From a virus, in IMG/VR virus record IMGVR_UViG_3300042981_000154, positions 1-38,205 of that record: a stretch of DNA of 38,205 nucleotides; one strand, 5' to 3'. Positions 15,741 through 23,546 of this stretch are shown here, piece by piece (within the stretch, counting starts at the first letter, position 1; each line of letters starts with the position of its first letter). The translations under genes and the position numbers were made by a program. The notes under the pieces are model-generated. The model did no database searches, was not told where the DNA came from, and was given only the letters and a program-made list of their open reading frames with translations.

Positions 15741-17122
15741 AGCTACGCCCATACCAGGAGACCGCTGTCGCGGCGGTTCAGGCGGCGTGGGATGCCGGCA
15801 AGCTGTGCCCATTGCTCGTGGCACCCACTGGCGCCGGCAAAACCGAGATGAGCAAAGCGCTGCTCGCGCCATTCAGATCGCCATGCGTCATTGTTCACAC
15901 CGACGTGCTCTTCGAGCAGACCGCACGTCGCATCCCCAAGGCGCGCGTCTACACCGTGCAGAGCCTCGTCGCCGAGGGCCAGCCCGGCGACATGCGGCGC
16001 GCTGGGCTCGCGCGCCACGACGCATGCTTTATCGACGAGGCGCACCACATCGCGAGTGACTCGTGGCGCCGAGCGCTGCCATATCTCGATCACATGAGCA
16101 GGTTCGGCGCGACCGCGACTCCCAAGCGTGCCGATGGCACCCCGCTCGGCGACATCTTCGATGAGCTCGTGGTCGCGGCCAAATACAGCGAACTCGTGGC
16201 CCAAGGCTACCTCGTCAGGTGCGACGTGTGGAGTCCCGACATCGGGCGCAAGCGCCAGAAGCGAGAGAAAGTGCGCCCCGACGGCGTCGCCGCGTATTTG
16301 GAACACGGCAGACACGCTGACGGCTCGTGGCGACCTGGGATTCACTTTGAGCTCACGATCGATGCGTGCGAATCAGCGGACGCGCGATATCGCGAGGCAG
16401 GGTTGCGCAGCGCCGTTGTCTGCAAAGACACGTGCGCCCGTGAGCGCCGGCGCGTCTTTGATGCCTATTCCGCGGGCGATTTGGACATGCTCTGCTCACC
16501 GACCGCGCTCGCCGAGGGGTTCGATTCGCCACGTGCCGAGGTCTGCGTGCTCCGCCGCAGCTGCGACCACGTCGGTGACTGGATCCAGCGCGTTGGGCGC
16601 GTGCTGCGCCCGGCACCGGGCAAAAACCGAGCGCTGCTCATCGATTGCTGTGACACGCGGAGCAAGCACGGACTACCAACGGATGACCGGAGCTACTACC
16701 TGCATGGCGCGGGCATCGAGGCCGAGCAGCCGCCGGATGTTGAGCAGCCGGAACAGCCAGAAGAGACAGATGAACAGCAGCGCATCCGGCTGGCATACGA
16801 GGCGGTCGAGGCTCGGTACACCATCATCCGTGACACGCTGCTCGCCCGGTATCGCGCGCTCGTTCAGGAGGCAGATGAGCTCGGATACAAGCCGGGATGG
16901 GCGTTTCATCGATTCCAAGAGCAGACAGGCGTCGAGATGCCGCACGCATTTGCGGCCAAATTCAAGAGCGTCTGCAGGGCGTGCAACAAGCGGCTCAACG
17001 TTGGCGATGGCATCTTTTGGATCGGTCCTTCCCACGTCGAGCATCAGGAGTGTTGGATACGTCGACTCGATGGCGAGCGACTCGATGGCGTCGAAGCGGC
17101 GCTAGAAGCAGGTGGACAATGA
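15737..17122 (+). CDS. DEAD/DEAH-box (superfamily 2) helicase
   Basis: A 461-residue protein with the SF2 motifs in order: a Q-like LRPYQETAV at the N-terminus; motif I APTGAGKT (29-36); motif II DEAH (100-103); motif III GATATPKR; and motif VI QRVGRVLRP (284-292). The Rad3/UvsW-like layout suggests an ATP-driven DNA helicase or branch-migration enzyme for replication and recombination. After residue 330 there is an acidic Glu/Pro/Gln linker, then a C-terminal domain with CRACNK and HVEHQECW, a probable zinc site. Its ATG overlaps the previous stop and its stop overlaps the next ATG. Function as a DNA helicase is well supported; the exact task is inferred from neighbours. Confidence 0.88.
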   Translation: MKLRPYQETAVAAVQAAWDAGKLCPLLVAPTGAGKTEMSKALLAPFRSPCVIVHTDVLFEQTARRIPKARVYTVQSLVAEGQPGDMRRAGLARHDACFIDEAHHIASDSWRRALPYLDHMSRFGATATPKRADGTPLGDIFDELVVAAKYSELVAQGYLVRCDVWSPDIGRKRQKREKVRPDGVAAYLEHGRHADGSWRPGIHFELTIDACESADARYREAGLRSAVVCKDTCARERRRVFDAYSAGDLDMLCSPTALAEGFDSPRAEVCVLRRSCDHVGDWIQRVGRVLRPAPGKNRALLIDCCDTRSKHGLPTDDRSYYLHGAGIEAEQPPDVEQPEQPEETDEQQRIRLAYEAVEARYTIIRDTLLARYRALVQEADELGYKPGWAFHRFQEQTGVEMPHAFAAKFKSVCRACNKRLNVGDGIFWIGPSHVEHQECWIRRLDGERLDGVEAALEAGGQ

Positions 17123-17694
17123 CATTCGATTCGCCGCGCGCGCTCCAGCAAGGGGGCCGCGCGATGACGCTAGAGCTCTGTCCCATGACGTTGAGGGAGG
17201 CGCGCGCCTTCGTCGATAGACTGCATCGGCATCACCCCGCACCGCAGGGCGGCCTGTTCGCGATCGGGTGCGCTCGCGGCGTCCGTCGCGAGCGTGTACG
17301 TGATGAGCCGTCGGTATCCCAGATCGCTGTCGAGCAGGTACGGCGCTGGGGCGGCGTGCTCGAGCACCCCGAGGGTTCCGTGCTCTGGCTCGCTGCGCGC
17401 CTGCCCTTGCCCGGTGGTCTGCCCGACGAGCACGGTGGGTGGAGCATCGAGGTGGACCAGGTCTCCTGGGGTCATCGCGCGCGCAAGCGGACGTGGCTCT
17501 ACGTCGTCGGGGTTCGCCCATCCGACATCGTGATCCTGCGCGGTGGCACGCCGACCCATCGCATCGCGGTCGATCGGCGCAAGCCGAACCGGAGCGGACT
17601 GAAAGAGCTCTCGGCGCAGGGCCGTCGGCGCACGCCTCGGGCGTTCGCTGAGTTCCTTGTCGCTATTGCGAGGGGGTGCCGCCGTGTCGACTGA
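17119..17694 (+). CDS. Composite ORF of two unrelated phage protein pieces
   Basis: A continuous 191-residue frame with an unusual make-up. Residues about 16-48 (LELCPMTLREARAFVDRLHR, then HHPAPQGGLFAIG) match the start of a small phage/plasmid family often named XF1762. From about residue 72 (VEQVRRWGGVLEHPEGSVLW, later GGWSIEVDQVSWGHRARK) the sequence matches the C-terminal part of a different phage hypothetical family, ending PRAFAEFLVAIARGC. The stretch between (17265-17330) reads, on the opposite strand, LGYRRLITYTLAT, a core motif of the XF1762 family. So the gene looks fused across an inverted fragment. An inverted repeat CGCTCGCG/CGCGAGCG lies at this junction. Family memories are mine and unverified. 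ATG overlaps the helicase stop. Confidence 0.55.
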   Translation: MTFDSPRALQQGGRAMTLELCPMTLREARAFVDRLHRHHPAPQGGLFAIGCARGVRRERVRDEPSVSQIAVEQVRRWGGVLEHPEGSVLWLAARLPLPGGLPDEHGGWSIEVDQVSWGHRARKRTWLYVVGVRPSDIVILRGGTPTHRIAVDRRKPNRSGLKELSAQGRRRTPRAFAEFLVAIARGCRRVD

Positions 17695-17923
17695 ACGCAT
17701 TTGGCTGCTCGTCAACAAGCGACGCGCAGCCCGCGGCCGAGAGCCTGTCAGCCTGAGTCACGTGCAGCGCGTCATACGACTCGTGTTCGAGTCGCCGGCT
17801 CGATCGACACAAAGGCACGCCGCTTTCTCGCAGCCACCGACTCTGCCGATGCCTCATCAGCGATGGGACACGACCGCGCCAAACGGCGGGCGCCCGCCGT
17901 ACAAGCGCGACAATCGGCGTTGA
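17684..17923 (+). CDS. Small basic protein
   Basis: A 79-residue product from GTG at 17684, with GAGGGGG seven bases upstream, overlapping the previous stop by 11 bases. Residues 1-35 form a helical, possibly HTH-like part (RIWLLVNKRRAARGREPVSL, then SHVQRVIRLVF). The rest is Pro/Arg/Gln-rich and probably unstructured. A terminator-like hairpin follows 46 bases later, so this is the last gene of the first early segment. No family recognised. Confidence 0.45.
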   Translation: MSTERIWLLVNKRRAARGREPVSLSHVQRVIRLVFESPARSTQRHAAFSQPPTLPMPHQRWDTTAPNGGRPPYKRDNRR

Positions 17924-17969
17924 CTCGCTTGTTGCACGGTGCCACGATGGCTTCGCGTTGCTCATGCGC

Positions 17970-17992
17970 CCGCCCGGCTAACCACCGGGCGG
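17970..17992 (+). terminator. Terminator-like hairpin
   Basis: CCGCCCGG (17970-17977) and CCGGGCGG (17985-17992) form a perfect 8-bp stem with a 7-base loop, followed by a pyrimidine-rich CTCTCCTTCTG. It lies in the 125-base gap between the small gene ending at 17923 and the primase gene at 18049. A weak T tract makes it a partial or factor-dependent terminator. Confidence 0.55.
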
Positions 17993-18048
17993 CTCTCCTT
18001 CTGCTGTGGTGGCAGTTGGATTGTAATGGGTCGGAACGGAGATGATTC

Positions 18049-18858
18049 ATGGCTGACATGTCCCGCAATCATATTGCGGCGCTGGGCTATGCCGAACAGT
18101 GCGGTTTGCCTGTGTTCCCGCTTGCGCCTCGCAGCAAGCGACCGATGTGCGCTCACGGTGAGAACGATGGCACGACAGATTTGGTCCAGATAGACGACTG
18201 GTGGGGCACCGAGCCCGATGCCGGCATTGGATGCGCTCTTCGGTTCACGCCTTGGTTTGTTGTCGACGTTGACGCGCGCGCCCGCGGCGACGAGTGGATG
18301 GCGGCCCAAATTGGACTCGACCCGATGCCAACACCGCTCATCTGTGAGACTGGATCCGGGTGGCCCAGTGCGCATTATTGGTTTCGGCGCAGCGAACGGC
18401 TCATGCAGATCAACGCCAAAAACGTTGCGCATGCGAGCGGCGTCGACCTCAAGGGTTTGCCCTATGGCTACGTCATTCTGCCGCCGACGAGGCACCCGGA
18501 CACTGGGCGCGAGTATGCGTGGTGGGACGGGTGCGATCCGGTCGATGCCTATCCGAGCGATCCGCCGAACTGGCTTGAGGACAGAATCCTCGGAATGGCC
18601 ACCGTGATAGACCACTCGCGTCCGCCGGCGCTCGACATGGGTCTGACGTTTCCGCGCGCCCTGGAACTCATAGAGAACGGATGGGCCATCGGTGAGCAGG
18701 TGGGCGTCGGCAAGTGGATTGTCGCGTGCCCGAATGCCGCGCAGCACACGAGCAAGCCAGGCAGGCGCGACTCTAGCACCGTGCTGTTTGCCCCGAGCAG
18801 ACCCGGTGGGCATGGACGCGTCTGGTGCTCTCACGCCCATTGCGCGGGTGTCCGATGA
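18049..18858 (+). CDS. Primase-polymerase (prim-pol, AEP type)
   Basis: A 269-residue protein of the archaeo-eukaryotic primase type. Visible: ALGYAEQCGLPVFPLAPRSK (N-terminal hallmark); FVVDVDAR with catalytic D73 and D75; TGSGWPSAHYWFR with H109; then VDLKGLPYGYVILPPTRHP. The C-terminal 50 residues hold CPNAAQH and VWCSHAHC, a likely zinc site. Such enzymes make primers and can extend DNA. The gene after it is a DUF3987-type ATPase, a common partner that resembles the other half of larger primase-helicase proteins. Its stop overlaps the next ATG. ATG at 18049 has GGAG upstream. With no family A or B polymerase seen in the window, this enzyme may be central to replication. Confidence 0.85.
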   Translation: MADMSRNHIAALGYAEQCGLPVFPLAPRSKRPMCAHGENDGTTDLVQIDDWWGTEPDAGIGCALRFTPWFVVDVDARARGDEWMAAQIGLDPMPTPLICETGSGWPSAHYWFRRSERLMQINAKNVAHASGVDLKGLPYGYVILPPTRHPDTGREYAWWDGCDPVDAYPSDPPNWLEDRILGMATVIDHSRPPALDMGLTFPRALELIENGWAIGEQVGVGKWIVACPNAAQHTSKPGRRDSSTVLFAPSRPGGHGRVWCSHAHCAGVR

Positions 18859-20378
18859 GGCCGCCGCTTAGGGCCGTCGATGCCAAGTATCAGGGCATCA
18901 AGGCGGATCCGCTTGAACCCGAGACCGGCACCGACGAATGGGAGACGTGGTGGCTACCTGACCCGGTGAAGGATTGGGTTGAGGCCGTTGCAGCCGCCTA
19001 CGATGTGCCGTTCGTGATGCCAATCGCGGCAGCAATCTGCGCCGCGAGCCTACTCCTGCAAGGCAAAGCCAAGGTCAGGATCGCTGGGCAATGGGAGGAG
19101 GAACTCAGCATCTATTGGATTCTTTTCGCGCCAACGGGCGCGCGCAAGTCACCGGTGATGCGGGCGGCGTTGGCTCCAATCCGCGCGATGCATCGCGCCC
19201 TCGAAGAGGAGATTGCTCCAGTCATTCGCGATCGCAGCAACGAAAAGGCTCGGCTCGAAGCGCAGATCTCGCGGATGCGGCGCGCAACGAAGGCACACAA
19301 GTACACCGATGGCGCGCAAGAGCATCTGCAACAGTTGCGAGAGCTCGAACACGAACTCGGAGAGATCAATGTCCCGAAAGTGCCCGAATGGCTGCACACC
19401 GACTGCAACCCAACCGTCATCCCGCGGCTGATGGCGCACAACCTCGAAGCCGAGGGCGTGGCGCGCATCGCGATATGCGACTCCGAGGGCACGTTCCTTG
19501 CCAATTTGCTCGGACGCCACAGCGGCAACCTGAATGCTGACCCGTTGCTCGCCGGCTACACGGGCGAGCCCATCGAGATGACGCGGATGGTGCACGGCAG
19601 CAAAGACGTGGCCAAGTACCGCCTACCTTCGGCCCACGCAACACTATGCGTAATGGTCCAACCGCATTACCTTGACAAGATCCGCGCCAACCCAGAACTG
19701 GCAGACAACGGATTCGTCGGGCGCTGCATCATGTCACACGTCGGCACGGTGGGAGATCCGCGGCTCAACGCCCCCCCCATTCCAGATGCCGTTTCCGCCG
19801 CCTACGCGGCGTGGCTGGCGCGTTTTGCCGCCGTCCCCGCAGGAACGGTCTGGGATATACCGAGCGAGCTGCACAGCGACCTGGAGAGGTTACTGGAGGT
19901 CGTCAGAGACGATGGGCAACTGTCACAGGATGCGGCAGGGTGGCGAATACGCTGTGTCGGTAGAATCTGCAGGATTATCGCCATCTTGTGCCTTACTGGC
20001 GAACTGTCACACTGTCACGTGTCCGGCCCGGGGGGCCGCGCGTACGAGGGTATTGGTAAAATCTTATCTTATTTAATTACTCCCCTATATTTACGCGGTG
20101 TTAGACACGCCCAGGCCGTCGAGCCTGCCCGCCGCACCCTCCCCTCCCACGCGCGGCGCCTTGGGGCCTGGCTGCGACGGTGTGACAGTTCGCCAGGATC
20201 TCACGTCACGTTGCGTCAGGCATGCAGAGCGCTGCATTGCACGCGCGACGATGCCCTCGGCGCGCTCGATCTGCTGGTTGAGCACGGCTACCTCGCGATG
20301 ATCGACGAGAAGCGGCGTCACAACCAGACGCTCAGCGTCACGTACGCGGTTCTGGCTATTCCCGGAGAATCTGACTGA
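18855..20378 (+). CDS. DUF3987-type ATPase / primase partner
   Basis: A 507-residue protein. The segment WLPDPVKDWVEAVAAAYDVP (about 34-53), then PIAAAICAASLLLQGKAKV and IYWILFAPTGARKSPVM, is the pattern of DUF3987 proteins (YfjI-like), which sit next to or fused with prim-pol. The Walker A region reads APTGARKS (92-99), with Arg where Gly is usual. A long charged helix (125-175) and the E-T-F-L/LLAGYTGEP region follow, the latter typical of the family. The C-terminal 110 residues look like a winged helix (LRQACRALHCTRDDALGALD). ATG overlaps the previous stop. It probably works as a hexameric replicative helicase or loader with the primase; this is inference. Confidence 0.7.
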   Translation: MRPPLRAVDAKYQGIKADPLEPETGTDEWETWWLPDPVKDWVEAVAAAYDVPFVMPIAAAICAASLLLQGKAKVRIAGQWEEELSIYWILFAPTGARKSPVMRAALAPIRAMHRALEEEIAPVIRDRSNEKARLEAQISRMRRATKAHKYTDGAQEHLQQLRELEHELGEINVPKVPEWLHTDCNPTVIPRLMAHNLEAEGVARIAICDSEGTFLANLLGRHSGNLNADPLLAGYTGEPIEMTRMVHGSKDVAKYRLPSAHATLCVMVQPHYLDKIRANPELADNGFVGRCIMSHVGTVGDPRLNAPPIPDAVSAAYAAWLARFAAVPAGTVWDIPSELHSDLERLLEVVRDDGQLSQDAAGWRIRCVGRICRIIAILCLTGELSHCHVSGPGGRAYEGIGKILSYLITPLYLRGVRHAQAVEPARRTLPSHARRLGAWLRRCDSSPGSHVTLRQACRALHCTRDDALGALDLLVEHGYLAMIDEKRRHNQTLSVTYAVLAIPGESD

Positions 20379-20424
20379 CCATTATCAGTGGACAACGGAT
20401 GGTTGACGTGGCAAGGTGTCCGGG

Positions 20425-21153
20425 ATGACCAACACCACTCACATCGAATCGCTCCGAAAGCACATCTCCGAGGGCACGCTCATCCGTGGCGCCTGGACTG
20501 GCACCGATGCACAGGGACGCCATACTGCGTGCTTGCTCGCTGCCCTGGCCCCCCGGTGCGGCGTCGAACAGAACTCCTACTGGTGCCCAGCCAACGTCAT
20601 GCCGAAATGGCTCGCGCACTTGACGCCGTACATCGACGACAACGGGTCGCTCGAGGCGTGGCCCGCAATGGTGGAGCGCTTCGCTTCTCTCGCCGCGCGC
20701 TGGCACGTGCTCGACGAGCCCGCTTGGCAGCGCGTGAAATTCGCTTGGCTCGGAGCGGTCGTGCGCGAGGCCGCTGCCCACACGACCGACGGTAACGCCA
20801 AAGCCATCTGCGAACGAGTGGCAGCGCTCTGTGATGGTGTCGTGGCCACAGGCATCGTCGATGAGTCCTCGTTCGATTCAGCACGGCTTGATGCGTTGAC
20901 GGCGGCGGCCGGCTCGGCGTCGTCGTCGGCGTTGGCGGCGGCGGCGGCCGGCTCGGCGTCGTCGGCGGCGTTGGCGGCGGCGGCGGCGGGGGAGGCGTCG
21001 TCGGCGGCGTTGGCGTCGTCGGCGGCGTTGGCGGCGCGGGCGGCGCGGTCGGCGGCGGCGTCGTCGTTGGCGGCGTCGGCGGCGTTGGCGGAGGCGGTCT
21101 GGGACCGGCTAACCACCGTGCTGTTTGACCGCATCGAGCAGGAGCTCGGATGA
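20425..21153 (+). CDS. Protein with Ala/Ser low-complexity C-terminal half
   Basis: A 242-residue product. Residues 1-155 are an ordinary globular-looking domain (Trp, Cys and charged residues). Residues about 158-226 are almost only Ala, Ser and Leu, in repeats like GSASSAALAAAAA, then a normal helix VWDRLTTVLFDRIEQELG closes it. Phage proteins of similar design (globular head plus variable Ala-rich repeats) are known as hypotheticals. AAGG eight bases before the ATG at 20425 decides this start over a GTG at 20416. It overlaps the next gene by four bases. Function unknown. Confidence 0.6.
   Translation: MTNTTHIESLRKHISEGTLIRGAWTGTDAQGRHTACLLAALAPRCGVEQNSYWCPANVMPKWLAHLTPYIDDNGSLEAWPAMVERFASLAARWHVLDEPAWQRVKFAWLGAVVREAAAHTTDGNAKAICERVAALCDGVVATGIVDESSFDSARLDALTAAAGSASSSALAAAAAGSASSAALAAAAAGEASSAALASSAALAARAARSAAASSLAASAALAEAVWDRLTTVLFDRIEQELG
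20899..21090 (+). repeat. GC-rich low-complexity repeat inside a gene
   Basis: About 190 bases made almost only of GCG, TCG and TTG codons, with a recurring block GGCGTCGTCGGCGGCGTTGG. Runs such as GGCGGCGGCGGCGGGGGAGG on the plus strand could form G-rich structures. Repeat length probably varies by replication slippage. Confidence 0.75.
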
Positions 21154-21332
21154 TTGCGCTGGAGATCAAGCTAAGAGCAAAGCTCGCGTCCACGATTGAG
21201 CGGCATGGGGTCAACGATGTCCTGGCGTGGCTCGGATGTGACGAGCAGACGATGATGCGGGCGGCGATCGGCATCCCACTGAGGGACGGTGTCGCTAAAC
21301 GTATCGCCAAGGTTGTGGGAGAATGGGAATGA
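21150..21332 (+). CDS. Small HTH-like protein
   Basis: A 60-residue product, wholly helical. The segment RHGVNDVLAWLGCDEQTMMR followed by AAIGIPLRDGVAKRIAKVV reads like a small Cro-type helix-turn-helix. GGAG lies six bases before the ATG, which overlaps the previous stop. Possibly a regulator, but the HTH call is weak. Confidence 0.5.
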   Translation: MIALEIKLRAKLASTIERHGVNDVLAWLGCDEQTMMRAAIGIPLRDGVAKRIAKVVGEWE

Positions 21333-22402
21333 CTGAACATGACAACGGCGGCGGAGCTGCGAGCGGCCTCCCGAGCGAGCGTGTGAGACCAGAATGCTCG
21401 CACGTGTTCCGCGACAGTGCGTTATGCATGCACTGCGGAATCCCTGAGCTGGTACCGCTGCGACGCGAGCGCAACGAGGGACTCAAGCTTCTTTCGGAGC
21501 TACGCGCCGAGCCCGGTGCGGCAAGCGTCGAGCTGAAACAAGCGAGCGAATGCGCTGCGGCGCTGTCATTGGCCGTCGAAGGCCACAAGGCGCGCGCCGA
21601 GAAGTACGAAGCCAAGCTCGCCGCCGCGAACGCGCTGCTGGCTCAGTGCCTGCGCGACCTGGAGACGGACCCACACGCCGAGGAATACTACGCTGGCCTG
21701 ATTGATGGCCTGCGGGGACACCTCGCCGGGCTGGCCGCTGCCGGTGAGCACCCGTCAGAGCCATCAACCGACACCCTGCGGCATCAGGCCGAATACTGGC
21801 GCAACGAAGCGCTCGCAGGTAACGCGCTTCTGAAGCGGTGGAGCAATTTCGATTTCGATTGCCCGGACGAATACAACCAGGAGACCGGCGAGGAAGAGGA
21901 AGATGGCTGGGCACTCGGGAAGCTTTATGAAGACACGGCAGCTCACCTCGCCGGGCAGCCGCGGTGCGCGTGCACTCACGACAGTTCATGCCCGGTGCAT
22001 CGCAACTGCGCCGGATGCGGTGCCACTCCTGAAGACTGCGCAGTTCGCAACGCACCGCTGAAGTGCTGCCCTGACTGCGACCACGGGCCGTTGAATCAGT
22101 GCCCGCTGTGCGAGGGTACGGGCGTGTGCGAGGCAACGCAGCCGCCGAAAGATGGGGTTCTTCGCTGCGGCGCATGCACAGCTGGCAAGCCAGAAGACTG
22201 CAGCGGGTGGTGCGGCAAGGCGTCCACCTCGGAGTGGTTCGTTGAGCATCTGGCCACGCGCATCAAGGCAGGCTGGGACAATGCATTAAATCGCATCGCC
22301 GCCGAGCAAACGGTGCTGGATGCCGTCAAAGACTGGGTGGACCGCAAGGTCGCGGCGGGGCACGTTCGTAGAGCCGAGCTCGCGCGCCGGGAGGTCAAGT
22401 GA
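21329..22402 (+). CDS. Cys-rich, coiled-coil protein of unknown function
   Basis: A 357-residue product. It starts with a small Cys knuckle (CSHVFRDSALCMHCG), then has a coiled-coil stretch (residues of about 45-120), an acidic segment, and a Cys-rich region around 207-295 with several CxxC pairs (CAGCG, CCPDCD, CPLCEGTGVC, CGAC, CSGWCG) resembling a DnaJ-type zinc centre. The last 60 residues are helical. The ATG at 21329 has GGGAG seven bases away and overlaps the previous stop; ATG 21323 is the alternative. No known family. Protein-protein or nucleic-acid contact through zinc is likely but not provable here. Confidence 0.6.
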   Translation: MTEHDNGGGAASGLPSERVRPECSHVFRDSALCMHCGIPELVPLRRERNEGLKLLSELRAEPGAASVELKQASECAAALSLAVEGHKARAEKYEAKLAAANALLAQCLRDLETDPHAEEYYAGLIDGLRGHLAGLAAAGEHPSEPSTDTLRHQAEYWRNEALAGNALLKRWSNFDFDCPDEYNQETGEEEEDGWALGKLYEDTAAHLAGQPRCACTHDSSCPVHRNCAGCGATPEDCAVRNAPLKCCPDCDHGPLNQCPLCEGTGVCEATQPPKDGVLRCGACTAGKPEDCSGWCGKASTSEWFVEHLATRIKAGWDNALNRIAAEQTVLDAVKDWVDRKVAAGHVRRAELARREVK

Positions 22403-22662
22403 GCGTCACTCGCACGTACATGTGTATCACGCACGGAGTCGTGTTCGAGGCCGAGCAACGCATCAGCGATCCACCGCTCACGCAGTGCAGCCATTGCACG
22501 CTGCCCAAGTGCGCGCCGAAGCGACTCATCAATCTCGGACCCGAGCCACACTTAATCTCGGGCCCGACTGGTGGATGGTCAGAGACAGGCTACAGTAAGC
22601 GACCACACGAAAGGCGCGCCGAGGCGAAACTCGGCCGCAGGCTTATCAAATCGGAGAAGTGA
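22399..22662 (+). CDS. FmdB-like zinc-ribbon protein
   Basis: An 87-residue product from a GTG overlapping the previous stop (GTGA). It starts with a short strand and a single knuckle (YMCITHGVVFE), then CSHC and KC, then LINLGPEPHLISGPTGGWSE with a basic tail (RRAEAKLGRRLIKSEK). The layout (ribbon, then a hydrophobic-Gly turn, then a basic helix) resembles the phage FmdB-like regulatory zinc proteins, with a degenerate first knuckle. Role unknown. Confidence 0.5.
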   Translation: MSVTRTYMCITHGVVFEAEQRISDPPLTQCSHCTLPKCAPKRLINLGPEPHLISGPTGGWSETGYSKRPHERRAEAKLGRRLIKSEK

Positions 22663-22904
22663 TGTCAGAAGAAACTACGGGTCAGAAACCCAAGCGCGTG
22701 CGTACCAAAGACGAGTCAGCCATCGCCCATGCGAAGGTCGCGGCGACAACGCTTCGCTATTTCGATGCCAAAAAAGGCAAGTGTCTACTGGACATCGATC
22801 GGCTCAAGGCGAAGGTCGTTGCCCAGGACGAGGAGCGTGCCAAGTATGTCCTGACGCTCGGCGACGATGTTGTTGCCATCCTGAAGGCTGGGGGTGTGCT
22901 GTGA
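22662..22904 (+). CDS. Small Lys/Asp-rich protein
   Basis: An 80-residue helical product. ATG at 22662 has GGAG six bases upstream; a GTG directly before it is possible. Lys-rich N-terminus (GQKPKRVRTKDE), then an amphipathic helical part. Overlaps both neighbours by one to four bases. No family recognised. Confidence 0.55.
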   Translation: MSEETTGQKPKRVRTKDESAIAHAKVAATTLRYFDAKKGKCLLDIDRLKAKVVAQDEERAKYVLTLGDDVVAILKAGGVL

Positions 22905-23053
22905 GCGGGAACCCGCACATCTCGACGGACAAGCTGTTGCGCGCGCGACTCATCGCGAGCGGGCGGCTGCGGCCAAATCACAACGAGTTCGACCCGATCC
23001 AGCTGCCACCCGGCACAGTCGTCTTTCGCGTTGAGCCAGAGGTGATCCAATGA
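22901..23053 (+). CDS. 50-residue small protein
   Basis: A GTG overlapping the previous stop (GTGA) opens a 50-residue frame: an N-terminal helix (HISTDKLLRARLIASGRLRP) and a C-terminal strand (PPGTVVFRVEPEVIQ). Its stop overlaps the next ATG. Support is the tight coupling on both sides and ordinary composition. Function unknown. Confidence 0.5.
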   Translation: MSGNPHISTDKLLRARLIASGRLRPNHNEFDPIQLPPGTVVFRVEPEVIQ

Positions 23054-23178
23054 AACTGAGCCGGTACACAGACACAGCGCCAGTCGATTACATGATCGCG
23101 TCGCCAGACGGCGAATGGGTCCCGGCGTCAGAGGCGCTTGCGGTCGCATTCGTAAGAGCCAAGGAGCAGTCGAAATGA
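23050..23178 (+). CDS. 42-residue small protein upstream of SSB
   Basis: A short frame, MKLSRYTDTAPVDYMIASPD then GEWVPASEALAVAFVRAKEQSK, with ATGA overlaps on both sides, directly before the SSB gene. Ordinary amino-acid composition supports it as a real small gene. Function unknown. Confidence 0.5.
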   Translation: MKLSRYTDTAPVDYMIASPDGEWVPASEALAVAFVRAKEQSK

Positions 23179-23546
23179 TGGTCCTGACAATCGGCGGCCG
23201 GCTCGGCGCAGACCCGACGGTAGGCAACGCCAACGGCACTCCCGTGATCAACATGAGCGTAGCGTGCGACGGCTGGGACCCCAAGGCGCGGGAGAAGATC
23301 ACGACCTGGGTCCGAGTTGCGTTCTTCGGGACGCGCGCAGAAAAGCTGTCAGAGTATCTGAGCAAGGGCTCGTCGGTTATGTGCACGGGAGAAGCACGGC
23401 TCTCCGAATACAAGGGCAAGCAGTACATCGAGCTCACGGCATCATCGGTGATGATGATGGGGTCCAAGCCGAGCAGCAGCAGCGAGCCCAAGCGGGAAAA
23501 GCGAGAGCAGCGCTCGACTTCGAGCGATGACGACCTCCCGTTCTGA
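23175..23546 (+). CDS. ssb: Single-stranded DNA-binding protein
   Basis: A 123-residue OB-fold SSB. The opening VLTIGGRLGADPTV, the strand with PVINMSVACDGW, KITTWVRVAFFGTRAEKLSE, then YLSKGSSVMCTGEARLSEY are the standard SSB sequence blocks. A Ser/Lys-rich linker leads to an acidic tip ending SSDDDLPF, the usual partner-binding tail. It would coat single-stranded DNA for the primase, exonuclease and annealing protein of this module. Two neighbouring ATGs (23175 and 23178) are equally good. It overlaps the preceding small gene by four bases. Confidence 0.93.
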   Translation: MMVLTIGGRLGADPTVGNANGTPVINMSVACDGWDPKAREKITTWVRVAFFGTRAEKLSEYLSKGSSVMCTGEARLSEYKGKQYIELTASSVMMMGSKPSSSSEPKREKREQRSTSSDDDLPF

